From: Georgenia sp. EYE_87
Lineage (GTDB): Bacteria > Actinomycetota > Actinomycetes > Actinomycetales > Actinomycetaceae
Direction of reading: 5' to 3'
Length of the DNA stretch: 64,000 nt
NCBI RefSeq assembly: GCF_023148685.1
Contig: NZ_JAHXNL010000001.1
Span: 620,001 to 684,000, forward strand
A program made the position numbers and the translations under genes. The notes below the pieces were generated by a model. It worked only from the letters and a program-made list of their open reading frames with translations. It was not told the origin of the DNA and did no database searches. Below are positions 17,678-27,641 of the stretch, piece after piece. Numbering within the stretch: the first letter of the stretch is position 1; each line of letters begins with the position of its first letter.

Positions 17678-19368
17678 CGGCGGCCGGCCCCCGTGGTGAC
17701 GGCGTCGTCGTCGGTCGCCGGGCTCCGGCGCGCGCGTCCCATCGCGACGGCGGCCTCGACGATCACCCACAGCGCCGCGACGAGGATGATCACGTCGAGG
17801 ACGAGCAGCAGCCAGTTGCCGGCGTTGTAGAAGGTGCCCATCTGCACGACGAGGGCGAAGACGGACATCACGAGGACGAACACCAGCGGCACCAGCACGG
17901 GCAGCACCGGGCGGCCCTTGCGCATCAGCATGACCGCCACGATCGAGAGCGTGAGGCCGGCGAGGATCTGGTTGGTGGTGCCGAACAGCGGCCAGATGAC
18001 CATGCCGCCCGCCCCGTCGGCCCCGGCCCCGAACGCCAGTCCCATCGCCACGGCCAGGGCGATGAGGGTGGAGACCATGGTCCCGACCCGGATCCCGGCG
18101 ATCTCGGCCGCCTCCTGGACGACGAACCGCTGCAGGCGCACGCCGGTGTCCATCGTGGTCGCGGCGAACAGCACCGCCATGGTGGCGAGGATCGTGGCGC
18201 TCAGCGAGACCGGGATGCCCAGGCCGGCGTTCATGATGGCGCCGCCGCCCTCGACGAAGGCGGCGACCCCGCCGGCGTTGAACGCGGTGTACACGGCCTC
18301 CCAGTCGGCGAGCGTCCGGTAGCCGGCCGTGGCCGCGATGATGGCGCCGAGCGCCAGCAGCCCCTCGCCGACGGCGCCGAAGTAGCCGACGAACCGGGCG
18401 TCCGTCTCCTTGTCGAGCTGCTTGGCGGTCGTGCCGGAGGACACCATGCCGTGGAAGCCGGAGATGGCGCCGCAGGCGATGGTGACGAAGAGCAGGGGCA
18501 CCAGGCTCGGCGTGCCCTCCGGCACGTTGTCGTTGAAGGCGGGAGCCACGACCGTCGGCGCGGCGATGAGCACGGAGCCGTAGAGGATGGCGAGGCCGAT
18601 GAACAGCTGCAGGCCGTTGATGTAGTCGCGCGGCTGCAGCAGGACCCACACGGGAAGCATGGACGCCACGCCCGCGTAGAGGAAGAGGACGACGATCCAG
18701 AACGCGTTGTCCGACAGCCCCAGGACCGTCTCCGGCAGGACGACCGGCACCCGGTCGCCGATGAGGATCAGCGAGTACAGGGCCACGACGCCGATCACCG
18801 AGACGACGGCGAGGTTGAGCCGGAACCGGTAGATCGCCTGACCGACGAGGACGGCGACCAGGATGGCCCCCCAGGTGGGGATGACCGCCGTCGGCGTGGA
18901 GACGAGCAGGTTGGAGATGACGACGGCGAACGCCGCGTTGACCATCAGCAGCAGGAGGAAGATCACGACGAGGAACAGGTTGCGGCCCCGGGCGCCGATG
19001 TAGCTGCCCGAGAGCATCCCGATGGAGCGGCCGCGGTTGCGCGCGGAGGCCCACAGGGCGCCGAGGTCGTGCATCCCGGCGAAGAAGACGGTGCCGAAGG
19101 TGACCCAGAGGAACGCGGGGAGCCAGCCCCAGATGACGGCGACGGCAGGGCCGACGATCGGGGCCGCGCCGGCGACCGAGGTGAAGTGGTGGCCCCAGAG
19201 GACGTACCTGTTCGTGGGGACGTAGTCCACGCCGTCCTTGAGCTCGTGCGCGGGCGTGGTGTACGTGGGGTCGAGCCGGTAGACGCGGTTGGCCAGGTAC
19301 TTGGAGTACAGCAGGTACCCCAGCAGGACCATCGCGACCCCGACGATGGCGAGGAGCACGGAGTTCAT
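17674..19368 (-). CDS. cstA: Carbon starvation protein CstA (pyruvate/peptide carrier family)
   Basis: 564 residues with about 15 hydrophobic helices. Seen near the start: [17 protein letters not shown] and [28 protein letters not shown] (the conserved TNRxVLxGHHF-AAxAGxxPxxGP block of CstA), then [14 protein letters not shown]. Family members in E. coli carry pyruvate or take up peptides under starvation. ATG at 19368 starts the first predicted helix, and the extra 27 codons upstream lack homology. It is first in a tightly overlapping three-gene operon with the CC-terminal protein and the ArsA-like ATPase, which suggests they assist or regulate the carrier. Confidence 0.94.
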   Translation of the reverse strand: MNSVLLAIVGVAMVLLGYLLYSKYLANRVYRLDPTYTTPAHELKDGVDYVPTNRYVLWGHHFTSVAGAAPIVGPAVAVIWGWLPAFLWVTFGTVFFAGMHDLGALWASARNRGRSIGMLSGSYIGARGRNLFLVVIFLLLLMVNAAFAVVISNLLVSTPTAVIPTWGAILVAVLVGQAIYRFRLNLAVVSVIGVVALYSLILIGDRVPVVLPETVLGLSDNAFWIVVLFLYAGVASMLPVWVLLQPRDYINGLQLFIGLAILYGSVLIAAPTVVAPAFNDNVPEGTPSLVPLLFVTIACGAISGFHGMVSSGTTAKQLDKETDARFVGYFGAVGEGLLALGAIIAATAGYRTLADWEAVYTAFNAGGVAAFVEGGGAIMNAGLGIPVSLSATILATMAVLFAATTMDTGVRLQRFVVQEAAEIAGIRVGTMVSTLIALAVAMGLAFGAGADGAGGMVIWPLFGTTNQILAGLTLSIVAVMLMRKGRPVLPVLVPLVFVLVMSVFALVVQMGTFYNAGNWLLLVLDVIILVAALWVIVEAAVAMGRARRSPATDDDAVTTGAGRR

Positions 19369-19561
19369 GTCTGTCCGATCTGTCGTCGTCGACGTTGCGG
19401 GCGGTCGGGGCGACCGCCGCGCGACGTCGCGGACGGCACCGACCGGCACCCTGATGACGGACGCACCCTAGCGGAACCGGACGCGAGTGTGAGGGATCGG
19501 TCGGAGGGCGGGCCGCAATGCCCGAGGCACGGGGCCGGCAAGCACGCGCGGGCGCGTGCGT

Positions 19562-19599
19562 GTACCGCCTGACCGCCCGGTGAGCGGTCAGGCGGGTAC
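19562..19599 (-). terminator. leuS terminator hairpin
   Basis: Stem of 12 bp (19565-19576 with 19584-19595, arm CCGCCTGACCGC) extended by three more pairs across a one-base bulge, with a 7-base loop, 24 bp past the leuS stop. There is no T-tract. Confidence 0.75.
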
Positions 19600-19622
19600 G
19601 CGAGGCGGGACAGTCGAGCCGG

Positions 19623-22571
19623 TCAGGCCCCGGGGACGATGTTGACCAGGTTGGGCGCGCGGACGATCACCTTGCGCACGCTGCGCTCGCCGAGGATCCG
19701 CCGCACTGCCGGGGACGCGAGGGCCCGCTCCCGCAGGTCGTCCTCGCCGATCGAGGCCGGCACCTCGAGGCGGTCGCGGACCTTGCCCGCGACCTGGACC
19801 ACGCAGGTCACGGTGTCCTCGACCAGCAGGGCCGGGTCCGCCGTCGGGAAGGGCTCGTAGGTCAACGACTCGGGGTGGCCCAGGCGCGACCACAGCTCCT
19901 CGGCGATGTGCGGGGCCACCGGGGCCAGCATGAGCACGAGCGGCTCGACGGCCTCGCGCGGGACGCGCTCCAGCGAGGTCAGGTGGTTGTTCAGCACGAT
20001 CATGCGCGCGACGGCGGTGTTGACCCGCATCGCCGACATCTCGGTCTCCACCTCGTGAGCGGTCCGCGCCACCAGGCGGCGTGTCTCCTCGTCGGCCGGG
20101 TCGTCCACGACCGTGGTCTCCCCCGTGCGCTCGTCGACGACGTTGCGCCACAGTCGCTGCAGGAAGCGCTGGGAGCCGACGACGGCCCGGGTGTCCCAGG
20201 GGCGGGAGTCCGCCAGCGGGCCCATCGACATCTCGTAGACCCGGAAGGTGTCGGCGCCGTAGGTGGCGTACATGTCGTCCGGGGTGACGATGTTCTTCAG
20301 CGACTTGCCCATCTTCCCGTACTCGCGGAAGACCTCCTGGCCGTTCCAGGTGTACGTGGGCTCGCCCCCGTCGGCCGCGGGCACCTCCACCACCTCCTCG
20401 GCCGGGACGTACTGGCCGCGGTTGTCGGCGTAGGCGTAGGCCTGGATGTAGCCCTGGTTGAAGAGCTTGTGGAAGGGCTCGGAGCTGGAGATGTGCCCCA
20501 GGTCGTGGAGCACCTTGTGCCAGAACCGGGCGTAGAGCAGGTGCAGGACCGCGTGCTCGACGCCGCCGACGTACAGGTCCGCCCCGCCGGAGACGTTCGC
20601 CGGCACCGCGGTGCCGTCCGGCGCCGTGGTCGCCGGGCGCGGGCCCATCCAGTACCGCTCGACCTCCGGGTCGACCAGGACCTCGCTGTTGCGCGGGTCC
20701 AGGTAGCGCAGCTCGTACCAGGAGGACCCGGCCCAGTTGGGCATGGTGTTGGTGTCGCGGTAGTAGGTCTGGCGCCCCTCGCCCAGGTCCAGCTCGACCT
20801 GGACCCACTCGGGCACGCGGCCCAGGGGCGGCTCGGGGCTCGACGTGGCGTCGTCGGGGTCGAAGGTGCGCGGGGAGTAGTCCGGGACCTCGGGCAGCTC
20901 GACCGGCACCATGGACTCGGGCAGGGCGTGGACGCGCCCCTCGGCGTCGTAGACGACCGGGAACGGCTCGCCCCAGTAGCGCTGGCGGGAGAACAGCCAG
21001 TCGCGCAGCCGGTAGGTGGTCGCACCGCGGCCGACCCCCTGGGTCTCCAGCCAGGAGATCATCGTCGCCTTGGCGGTGGGGACGTCCAGGCCGTCCAGGG
21101 TCAGCGCGTCGCTCGCGGAGTTCACCACGGTGCCGTCGCCGGTCCAGGCGCCCTCGTGCCCCTCGGGCGGGGCGACGGTGTGGATCACCGGCAGGTCGTA
21201 GGCCTGGGCGAACTCGAAGTCGCGCTCGTCCCCGCCGGGGACGGCCATGATAGCGCCGGTGCCGTAGCCCATGAGGACGTAGTCGGCGACGAACAGCGGC
21301 ACCTGGGCGCCGTTGACCGGGTTGGTGGCGTAGATGCCGGTGAAGACGCCGGTCTTGGTGCGCTCGGCGTCCTGCCGCTCGGCGTCGGTCTTCGCGGCGG
21401 CGGCGCGCTGGTAGCCGCGCACCGCCTCGGCCGGGGTGTCCGCGCCGCTCGTCCAGGCGTCCCTGGTGCCGGCGGGCCAGGCCGCCGGGATCGCCCCGTC
21501 GGCGAGCATCGGGTGCTCCGGCGAGACGACCATGAACGTCGCCCCGAACAGCGTGTCGGGACGGGTGGTGAAGACGGTCAGGGGCTCCTGGACGCCCGGG
21601 ACGCGGAAGTCCACGTGCGCGCCGGTCGAGCGGCCGATCCAGTTGCGCTGCATCGAGCGGACCTTCTCGGGCCAGTCGATCGTGTCCAGGTCGTCGACCA
21701 GCCGGTCGGCGTAGGCGGTGATGCGGAGCATCCACTGGCGCAGGTTCCGCTTGAACACGGGATAGTTGCCGCGCTCCGAGCGGCCGTCCGCGGTGACCTC
21801 CTCGTTGGCCAGGACCGTGCCGAGGCCGGGGCACCAGTTCACCGGAGCCTCGGAGATGTAGGCCAGGCGCTGGTCGTCGACGACGCGGCGCCGCTCGTCC
21901 GCGTCCAGCTCCGCCCAGGGCCGGCCGTCCGGGGTCGCCCGGGTGCCGGCCGCCAGCTCGGCCTCCAGCTCCGCGATCGGGCGGGCCCGGCCGGTGCCGC
22001 CGTCGGGGCGGGGGGCGTCGGCGTCGTAGAAGGAGTTGAAGATCTGCAGGAAGATCCACTGGGTCCAGCGCACGAACTCCGGGTCCGTGGTGGCGAACGT
22101 GCGGCGGTCGTCGTGGGCGAGGCCCAGCCGACGCAGCTGGACGCGCATGTTGGCGATGTTCTCCTCGGTGGTGATCCGAGGGTGCTGGCCGGTCTGGACG
22201 GCGTACTGCTCGGCGGGCAGGCCGAAGGCGTCGTAGCCCAGCGCGTGCAGGACGTTGCGGCCCTTCATGCGGTGGTAGCGCCCGACGACGTCGGTCGCGA
22301 TGTACCCGAGCGGGTGCCCGACGTGCAGGCCCTTGCCCGAGGGGTACGGGAACATGTCGAGCAGGTAGAACTTCTCGGCCGGGACGTGCTCTCCCGCCAG
22401 GTCCCCGGAGGGGTTGGGGGCGTGGAACGTGCCGCGCTCGGCCCAGCGGTCCTGCCAGGCCCGCTCGATCTCGTTGGCGAGCTCGGCGGTGTACCGGTGG
22501 CCGGTCGCGTCCTGCGCGGCGGACGTCTTCTCCTCGACCGCCGCGGTCGCGGCGTCGTCGTGCTTGCTCAT
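19623..22571 (-). CDS. leuS: Leucyl-tRNA synthetase
   Basis: 982 residues, a class I synthetase. The HIGH-type motif reads HVGHPLGY near residue 80 and the KMSKS-type loop reads KMGKS near 754, the variant usual in actinobacteria. Between them is the CP1 editing domain with the [10 protein letters not shown] threonine-rich motif, which removes mischarged Ile and Met-type products. The C-terminal region ([24 protein letters not shown]) is the tRNA-binding tail. ATG at 22571 has GAGGAA at 6 nt spacing. Upstream lies a structured leader with a small peptide and an intrinsic terminator, so expression is probably set by leucine supply through attenuation. Confidence 0.97.
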   Translation of the reverse strand: MSKHDDAATAAVEEKTSAAQDATGHRYTAELANEIERAWQDRWAERGTFHAPNPSGDLAGEHVPAEKFYLLDMFPYPSGKGLHVGHPLGYIATDVVGRYHRMKGRNVLHALGYDAFGLPAEQYAVQTGQHPRITTEENIANMRVQLRRLGLAHDDRRTFATTDPEFVRWTQWIFLQIFNSFYDADAPRPDGGTGRARPIAELEAELAAGTRATPDGRPWAELDADERRRVVDDQRLAYISEAPVNWCPGLGTVLANEEVTADGRSERGNYPVFKRNLRQWMLRITAYADRLVDDLDTIDWPEKVRSMQRNWIGRSTGAHVDFRVPGVQEPLTVFTTRPDTLFGATFMVVSPEHPMLADGAIPAAWPAGTRDAWTSGADTPAEAVRGYQRAAAAKTDAERQDAERTKTGVFTGIYATNPVNGAQVPLFVADYVLMGYGTGAIMAVPGGDERDFEFAQAYDLPVIHTVAPPEGHEGAWTGDGTVVNSASDALTLDGLDVPTAKATMISWLETQGVGRGATTYRLRDWLFSRQRYWGEPFPVVYDAEGRVHALPESMVPVELPEVPDYSPRTFDPDDATSSPEPPLGRVPEWVQVELDLGEGRQTYYRDTNTMPNWAGSSWYELRYLDPRNSEVLVDPEVERYWMGPRPATTAPDGTAVPANVSGGADLYVGGVEHAVLHLLYARFWHKVLHDLGHISSSEPFHKLFNQGYIQAYAYADNRGQYVPAEEVVEVPAADGGEPTYTWNGQEVFREYGKMGKSLKNIVTPDDMYATYGADTFRVYEMSMGPLADSRPWDTRAVVGSQRFLQRLWRNVVDERTGETTVVDDPADEETRRLVARTAHEVETEMSAMRVNTAVARMIVLNNHLTSLERVPREAVEPLVLMLAPVAPHIAEELWSRLGHPESLTYEPFPTADPALLVEDTVTCVVQVAGKVRDRLEVPASIGEDDLRERALASPAVRRILGERSVRKVIVRAPNLVNIVPGA

Positions 22572-22612
22572 GGTTGGTTCCTCGTCCCGGGTGTGGCGGT
22601 GGCTCCTGACAC

Positions 22613-22637
22613 AAGAAAACCTCCCGTGCAGGGAGGT
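22613..22637 (-). terminator. Intrinsic terminator in the leuS leader (attenuator)
   Basis: On the minus strand, a 7 bp stem ACCTCCC/GGGAGGT with a 5-base loop (22619-22637) is followed directly by TTTTCTT (22613-22619 region). It lies between the leader peptide and leuS, 42 bp before the leuS start, where it would stop transcription before the gene is read. An adjacent 10 bp stem (22639-22648 with 22684-22693) starts one base upstream. Confidence 0.8.
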
Positions 22638-22682
22638 GAGCCGCGCTGGTGCGGCGCCCGGCGAAGCGGGCACCCGCTGGTG

Positions 22683-22718
22683 TCAGCGCGGCTGGGTAAG
22701 GAGCACCACGGCCGTCAT
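22683..22718 (-). CDS. leuS leader peptide MTAVVLLTQPR
   Basis: An 11-codon open frame from ATG at 22718 to TGA at 22683, encoding MTAVVLLTQPR with adjacent leucine codons CTC CTT. The ATG sits 7 nt after a TAGCCT -10 box, so the message probably begins at the ATG itself (leaderless translation). The last codons form the 5-prime arm of a perfect 10 bp stem (22684-22693 with 22639-22648), so a ribosome moving or stalling on the peptide would change RNA folding ahead of the terminator. This matches the layout of amino-acid attenuators, with leucine as the likely signal because leuS follows. How a stalled ribosome would prevent the terminator from forming is not obvious from the arms I can pair. 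Confidence 0.7.
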   Translation of the reverse strand: MTAVVLLTQPR

Positions 22719-22725
22719 GCGGTAC

Positions 22726-22731
22726 AGGCTA
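22726..22731 (-). promoter_or_regulatory. -10 box of the leuS leader
   Basis: TAGCCT on the minus strand, a good actinobacterial -10 (TAnnnT), 7 nt before the leader-peptide ATG. No clear -35 is seen. Confidence 0.55.
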
Positions 22732-22839
22732 TCGCAGGCCGCGGCGCACGCCCTCGACGGGCGGCCTCGGGCGGGCCTCCCTAGGGTGACGGCAACACCC
22801 ATGACCAGTCGGCCGACCAGGCCGGGAAGGAGCGCGACC

Positions 22840-23343
22840 ATGGCGCCCAAGCCGCTGAAGATCCAGGAGACGAGCCTTCAGGAGGCCCTCGTCGACCTCG
22901 TCGACCTCGCGCTGCAGGGCAAGCAGGCCCACTGGAACATCCACGGCCGTCACTTCCGTTCGGTGCACCTGCACCTGGACGAGATCATCGCCGAGGCACG
23001 CCTCGCAGCCGACGAGGTGGCGGAGCGGCTCGCCACCGTCGGCGGCACCCCGGACGCCAGGGCGGCGACCGTGGCGAAGTCCTCCGGGCTCGACGAGCTG
23101 GAGGCCGGTCCGCTGCCCGCCGACGAGGTGGTCCGGCTGTTCGAGGAGCGCCTCATGACCGCCTCCGAGCGCATCAAGGGGCACCTCGACGACCTCGAGG
23201 AGAAGGACCACCTGAGCGCCGACCTCCTCATCGGGGTGGCGACCAAGCTCGAGAAGCAGGCCTGGATGCTCCGCGCCAGCGCGGAGGACGTGGCCGCGCC
23301 GGCCGCGGCGGCGGGCGGCGCGAAGTCCCGCAAGAGCGCCTGA
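22840..23343 (+). CDS. dps: Dps-family DNA-binding ferritin
   Basis: 167 residues forming a four-helix ferritin-like bundle. The ferroxidase motif is visible in KQAHWNIHGRHFRSVHLHLDEI (His and Asp/Glu ligands, residues about 28-48, shown in part), with LATVGGTPDARAATVA next. The C-terminus is an Ala/Gly/Lys tail that may contact DNA. Dps proteins store iron with peroxide as oxidant and protect DNA in stationary phase. ATG at 22840 is set by GGAAGGAG with 7 nt spacing. A TAGGGT -10-like box at 22781-22786 lies upstream. It is divergent from leuS and ends at a strong terminator. Confidence 0.93.
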   Translation: MAPKPLKIQETSLQEALVDLVDLALQGKQAHWNIHGRHFRSVHLHLDEIIAEARLAADEVAERLATVGGTPDARAATVAKSSGLDELEAGPLPADEVVRLFEERLMTASERIKGHLDDLEEKDHLSADLLIGVATKLEKQAWMLRASAEDVAAPAAAAGGAKSRKSA

Positions 23344-23352
23344 CACGGCCGC

Positions 23353-23390
23353 CCTGCCGGTGCGGGGTCCGCGGGCCCCGCACCGGCAGG
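23353..23390. terminator. Bidirectional terminator between dps and the ABC permease
   Basis: A perfect 15 bp stem (23353-23367 with 23376-23390, arm CCTGCCGGTGCGGGG) with an 8-base loop, between convergent genes. Confidence 0.88.
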
Positions 23391-23440
23391 CACCGTCGCG
23401 CGCCGGCCCCGCACGCGGCCGAGCGCGTGCGGGGAACGCC

Positions 23441-25096
23441 TCAGCGGATGCCGATCTGGCGCCGGCGCAGCCCCGCCAGCCCGACGGCCACCCCGGCGGC
23501 CGCCAGCCCGGTCAGCACGACCAGCGGCACGGCCCGGAACTCCTCCGCCGGCACCTGGGCCGGGTAGCTCAGCGGCGAGAGGTTCGTGAGCCATGCCGGC
23601 AGGTCGAGCAGCGCCGCGAAGTTGCCCACGAACACCATGAGACCCACCAGGGCCCAGCCGACCACCGCGAGCAGGCGCGGGACGAGGCCGAACAGCATCG
23701 CGCACAGGCCGAGCACGAGGAGCACGGCCGGCAGCACGTTGAGGTGCGCGAGCGCGACCTCGCCCACCAGCGACCACTCCCCCGTCACGCCCGCGGCCGC
23801 GACACCGGTGCCGACGCCGGAGACGAGCAGGATGAGGAAGGCCCCGGCCGCGACGGCAGCGAGGTGGGAGCCGGCCCAGGCGGACCGTCCGGTCGGCGTC
23901 GCGAGCACCGCCTCCGCCCGGCCACGGCCCTCCTCCGCGCGCAGGCTCTGGACGGCGAAGACGACGTACGCCGCGGTGAGGTAGCCGCTGAACACCGCCA
24001 GGAAGGCGACGTAACCGTCGACCAGCCCCTCCGTGCCGAACATCTCCTGGATCACGGGCGGCATGTCCGCCGCCGCGTCCAGCATCGCCTGGGTGAAGGC
24101 CCCGTCGACGACGCCGAGCGCCAGCACGGCCACGCCCCAGCCGACGACGGCGGAACGCTGCAGGCGCGCCGCGAGGCCGAGCGGGGTGCCCAGGGCGGGG
24201 CGCGCGTCGGGACGCCCGGGGCGCACCGCGATCAGGCTCGCCCCGAGGTCCCTGCGCCCCTGGAGCCCGAACGCGACCACCACCCCCGCCACCGCCAGCG
24301 CGGCGAGCAGGAGCAGCGGCCACCAGCGGTCGTGGACGTACGGCGCGGTCTGCGACGCCCAGCCGAGCGGAGATGCCCAGGACGCGGCGCTGCCGCCGAC
24401 GGCGGCCATGTCGCCCAGCGCCCGGAGCATGAAGGCCGCGCCGAGCACGGCGCCCGCCAGGCCCGCCGCCGCCCGGGAGTGCTCGCTCAGCTGGACGGTC
24501 ACCGCCGTCACCCCGGCGAACGCCAGACCCACGAGCCCGGTGGCGCAGCCGACCAGCACGGAGCCGGTGACGGCGAACCCGTTGCCGATCGCGACCGCCG
24601 CCACCGCCGCGGCGGCCAGCGCGTTGGTGATCGCGGCGACCACCAGCGCGGCGGTGAGCGGGGCGTGCAGGCCCACCACGTTGGCACGGACCAGCTCGGC
24701 CCGGCCCGTCTGCTCCTCGACGCGGGTGTGGCGAGTCACGAGCATGATGCTCATCAGCGCGGCGAGCAGGAAGAGGTACATCACGTACCCGCCCGCGAAG
24801 AAGCGCTCGTACGTCGGGTCGTCCATGCCGTACGCCGGTCCCGTGAACATCCGGCCGACCGGCTGCTCCAGCAGCGGCACCACCGCGGCGAGGTCATCCT
24901 CGTCCGGGGCCAGCTGCGGCAGCGCCGCGCCGATGTACAGGACGTAGAGCGCGAGACCGCCGACCCAGGCGGGCAGCTTGACCCGGTCCCTGCGCAGCAT
25001 GAAGCGGACCAGGGTGCCGGTGCCGGTGCGGGGAGCCGGCGGGGCGGCCACCCGCGTCGGCCGCGGCACCGTCGTCGTGCCGTGCGTGCCGGCCAT
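23441..25096 (-). CDS. ABC exporter permease (two-repeat, drug-type)
   Basis: 551 residues with about 12 membrane helices in two similar halves, each opening with a short amphipathic stretch (FMLRRDRVKLPAWV near residue 30 and AARLQRSAVVGWGVAVLALG near 300). The layout matches the permeases of tetronasin/daunorubicin-type exporters (COG3559), which pump lipophilic antibiotics. Its ATG overlaps the stop of the ATPase gene by one base (TGATG), so the two are made together. An upstream TetR gene on the same strand probably controls the pair. The substrate is unknown. Confidence 0.85.
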   Translation of the reverse strand: MAGTHGTTTVPRPTRVAAPPAPRTGTGTLVRFMLRRDRVKLPAWVGGLALYVLYIGAALPQLAPDEDDLAAVVPLLEQPVGRMFTGPAYGMDDPTYERFFAGGYVMYLFLLAALMSIMLVTRHTRVEEQTGRAELVRANVVGLHAPLTAALVVAAITNALAAAAVAAVAIGNGFAVTGSVLVGCATGLVGLAFAGVTAVTVQLSEHSRAAAGLAGAVLGAAFMLRALGDMAAVGGSAASWASPLGWASQTAPYVHDRWWPLLLLAALAVAGVVVAFGLQGRRDLGASLIAVRPGRPDARPALGTPLGLAARLQRSAVVGWGVAVLALGVVDGAFTQAMLDAAADMPPVIQEMFGTEGLVDGYVAFLAVFSGYLTAAYVVFAVQSLRAEEGRGRAEAVLATPTGRSAWAGSHLAAVAAGAFLILLVSGVGTGVAAAGVTGEWSLVGEVALAHLNVLPAVLLVLGLCAMLFGLVPRLLAVVGWALVGLMVFVGNFAALLDLPAWLTNLSPLSYPAQVPAEEFRAVPLVVLTGLAAAGVAVGLAGLRRRQIGIR

Positions 25097-26022
25097 CAGT
25101 GCACCTCCACGGGCTCTGCGCCGCTGGAGGCTGCGTCGCCGCCGTAGTGCCGGATGAGCAGCTGCTCCAGCGTCGGCGGGTGGGCGACGATCGAGCGCAC
25201 GCCCAGGGTGGCCAGCTGCCGAAGGACAGGGTCGACCTGGTCGCCGTCCACCTCGAGCCGCACCTGGCCGTCCTCGTGATGCAGCTCGTGCACGCCGGGG
25301 AGCCCGGCGAGCCCGTCGGCCGGCCTGTCCGTGTCCACGACCATGGTGGTGCGGGTCATGTGACGCAGGTCGCGCAGAGAGCCGGTCTCCACCACGCGCC
25401 CCTGGCGGACGATGGAGATCCGGTCGGCCAGCACCTCGACCTGGGCGAGGATGTGGCTCGACAGCAGCACCGTGGTCCCGGCGTCGCGGGCCTCCCGGAT
25501 GCACTCCTGGAACACCACCTCCATGAGCGGGTCCAGGCCGGCGGTCGGCTCGTCGAGGAGCAGGAGCTCGACGTCGGAGGCGAGCGCGGAGATCAGCGCG
25601 ACCTTCTGCCTGTTGCCCTTGGAGTACGTGCGCGCCTTCTTGCTCGGGTCGAGGTCGAACCGCTCGCACAGCTCGTCGCGCCGCCGCCGGTCGAGGCCGC
25701 CCCGCAGGCGCGCGAACAGGTCGATCGCCTCGCCGCCCGTCAGGTTCGGCCACAGCTCGACGTCGCCGGGCACGTAGGCCAGGTGACGGTGCAGCCGGAC
25801 GGCCTCGTCCCAGGGGTCGGCGCCGAACAGCGCGACCGTCCCGCCGTCTGCCCGCAGCAGACCGAGCAGGACCCGCATCGTGGTGGACTTCCCGGCTCCG
25901 TTGGGGCCCAGGAAGCCGTGAACCTCCCCGCGCTCGACGGCCAGGTCGAGCCCGTCCAGCGCGCGGGTGGAGCCGAAGGTCTTGACGAGTCCGGCGGACT
26001 CGATGACGTTGTCTCGGGACAT
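25096..26022 (-). CDS. ABC transporter ATP-binding protein (DrrA-type)
   Basis: 308 residues. The nucleotide-binding domain has [12 protein letters not shown] (Walker A, near residue 42), [12 protein letters not shown] (signature in the YSKGN form typical of this group, near 140), [13 protein letters not shown] (Walker B, near 160) and SSHILAQVE (H-loop). After residue 230 there is a C-terminal regulatory domain with [16 protein letters not shown]-like strands, as in DrrA-type exporters. ATG at 26022 has GAAGGAA upstream. It energises the permease encoded directly downstream. Between it and the TetR gene there are 131 bp that could hold a promoter. Confidence 0.9.
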   Translation of the reverse strand: MSRDNVIESAGLVKTFGSTRALDGLDLAVERGEVHGFLGPNGAGKSTTMRVLLGLLRADGGTVALFGADPWDEAVRLHRHLAYVPGDVELWPNLTGGEAIDLFARLRGGLDRRRRDELCERFDLDPSKKARTYSKGNRQKVALISALASDVELLLLDEPTAGLDPLMEVVFQECIREARDAGTTVLLSSHILAQVEVLADRISIVRQGRVVETGSLRDLRHMTRTTMVVDTDRPADGLAGLPGVHELHHEDGQVRLEVDGDQVDPVLRQLATLGVRSIVAHPPTLEQLLIRHYGGDAASSGAEPVEVH

Positions 26023-26153
26023 CTGCGTTCCTTCTCCGGCCCGACCGGTGAAGTGGTCGGGGACGTCGGTGGTGTCGTGCACTGAGCTGAGGACGACCCT
26101 CCTGCGAGGGCCTCCGGACGCGACGGACCGCCCTCTGGCCGGCCGGCGGCGGG

Positions 26154-26843
26154 CTAGCCGGCGGCAGCCGGAGGGTCCGGTGCGACGTCGTGCGGCACGG
26201 GTGTCTCGGCCAGGAGCGCGTCGAGGATGCGGCTGTCGGTGAAGAGGCCCTCGGTGTACAGCTCGAGCGCCGGCAGCATCGTGGTCCGCTCGAGGTGACG
26301 CACGAGGTCGACCATGTCCAGCTCCTCCGGTGGCGTCAGGCGGATCTCGACGAGCAGCGCCCCCACACCGGCCTGGGTGAGGAAGCGGGCCCGGGCTGCG
26401 GGGTCGCGGCTGGGCCTGATCACACCGGCGGCGACGCCGGCCTCCAGGTACTCGACCGCGTCGGCGACCATGTGCTCGAAGAGCGTCCGGGCCAGGGACC
26501 CGCCCTCGCTGAGGCTGGCGACCACATAGCGGGCCACGTCCTCGTAGCGCTCGGACGCCGCGAGCTCGCGGAGGATCGCCGTCACGTCCCCCGTCCCCAC
26601 CGTCTCCCGTTTGCCCTCCCGGATGACCCTCAGGACGAACTCGTCGCACGCCTCGCGCAGGCCGGCCTTGGACCCGAAGTGCTTGACGATGCTGGCCGCG
26701 CTGACCCCGGCGTCGGCCGCGATCGCGCGCAGGCCGACGCCGAAGCCGCTGGCGCCGAAGACCCGCACGGCCGCCGCGCGGATCCGTGCCGCGGTGTGCA
26801 GGTCGTCCTCGTCGAGCGACAGCGGTGAACGCATGGTCACCAT
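26154..26843 (-). CDS. TetR-family regulator of the downstream ABC exporter
   Basis: About 229 residues. An N-terminal helix-turn-helix ([20 protein letters not shown], then [19 protein letters not shown], residues about 20-65) precedes an all-helical ligand domain. TetR repressors release DNA when a small molecule binds. A palindrome GTAAAC-N4-GTTTAC lies immediately upstream of the start, the expected place for autoregulation. The start may be ATG at 26843 or ATG at 26834. The adjacent exporter genes downstream on the same strand are the probable targets. Confidence 0.86.
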   Translation of the reverse strand: MVTMRSPLSLDEDDLHTAARIRAAAVRVFGASGFGVGLRAIAADAGVSAASIVKHFGSKAGLREACDEFVLRVIREGKRETVGTGDVTAILRELAASERYEDVARYVVASLSEGGSLARTLFEHMVADAVEYLEAGVAAGVIRPSRDPAARARFLTQAGVGALLVEIRLTPPEELDMVDLVRHLERTTMLPALELYTEGLFTDSRILDALLAETPVPHDVAPDPPAAAG

Positions 26844-26844
26844 C

Positions 26845-26860
26845 GTAAACACGCGTTTAC
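26845..26860. promoter_or_regulatory. Palindromic TetR operator
   Basis: GTAAACACGCGTTTAC: 6 bp inverted arms GTAAAC/GTTTAC separated by 4 bases, one base from the TetR start codon. Its AT-rich arms stand out in a region of high GC. Confidence 0.7.
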
Positions 26861-26876
26861 ACGCGCGCAAGACTCT

Positions 26877-27641
26877 TCAGACGACCTCCGCGGCTCTCCA
26901 CCACACCAGCGTCCCGACGGCCCCCAGCGCGCCGACCGGGACGGCCAGGCCCAGCTGGACGGCGCCGACCTCCGCCGCCGCTGCGGGCCCGCCCATGCCG
27001 AGCCACAGCCCGGGGGCGGCGTACGGGAACCAGGCGCCGGCGCCGAGGGCGGTGCCGATCTCGGTGATGACGACCAGGGCGAGCAGGGCTCCGACCGCGG
27101 GCAGGTACCCCCGCAGCGCGCTCGCCGCCCAGCCCAGCGGCGTGGTCATGAGGGCGCACAGCGCCGCGGCGGTGGCGGAGCGACCCGCCGCGCCCCACGT
27201 CTCGGCGGGCGGGGCGCCCAGGCCGAGCAGGAGGCCCGCGAGGATCGCCACCACGACCGCGGCGAGGACCGCCAGCAGGAGCCACGCCAGCACGGCGGCA
27301 ATCTTCGCCCCCGCCGTCCGCCAGCGCGGCACCGCCGTCGCGAAGAGCCCGTAGACCGTCCGGTCGACGAACTCGCGGCCGAAGGTCCAGGACATCGCGA
27401 TGCCGCCACCGAGGAGCACGGCGACGGTGAGGATCTCCCCGACCAGGGCGAGGTAGCCTGGCCAGCCGTCGGCGGGCATCAGGGCCGCCGTCTTCTCCGC
27501 CAGCGGGCTGCCCGGCGCCGCGCCCGCGAGCCGCAGGAAGCCCGCCCCAGCGAGGGGACAGCCGAGCACGAGCACCAGCGTGGTGACCCGGGCCAGCCCC
27601 GACCGCCGGAGCTTGAGGGTCTCGATGCCGATCGCGCTCAC
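26877..27641 (-). CDS. ABC transporter permease (ABC-2 like)
   Basis: 254 residues with about six hydrophobic helices. It opens with IGIETLKLRRSGLARVTTLVLVLG, and the helix 2-3 region contains WTFGREFVDRTVYGLFATAVPR, typical of ABC-2 type permeases in which an EF-x-R-T segment sits at the membrane surface. The GTG start overlaps the stop of the ATPase gene by 4 nt (GTGA). Together with that ATPase and its TetR regulator it forms a three-gene operon. No substrate can be assigned; bacitracin/lantibiotic or drug export is typical of such pairs. Confidence 0.82.
   Translation of the reverse strand: MSAIGIETLKLRRSGLARVTTLVLVLGCPLAGAGFLRLAGAAPGSPLAEKTAALMPADGWPGYLALVGEILTVAVLLGGGIAMSWTFGREFVDRTVYGLFATAVPRWRTAGAKIAAVLAWLLLAVLAAVVVAILAGLLLGLGAPPAETWGAAGRSATAAALCALMTTPLGWAASALRGYLPAVGALLALVVITEIGTALGAGAWFPYAAPGLWLGMGGPAAAAEVGAVQLGLAVPVGALGAVGTLVWWRAAEVV

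Noticed and set aside
22613-22731. T-box riboswitch upstream of leuS
   Set aside because: No T-box sequence (TGGnACCGCG type) lies before the terminator; the leader peptide with leucine codons explains the layout better.
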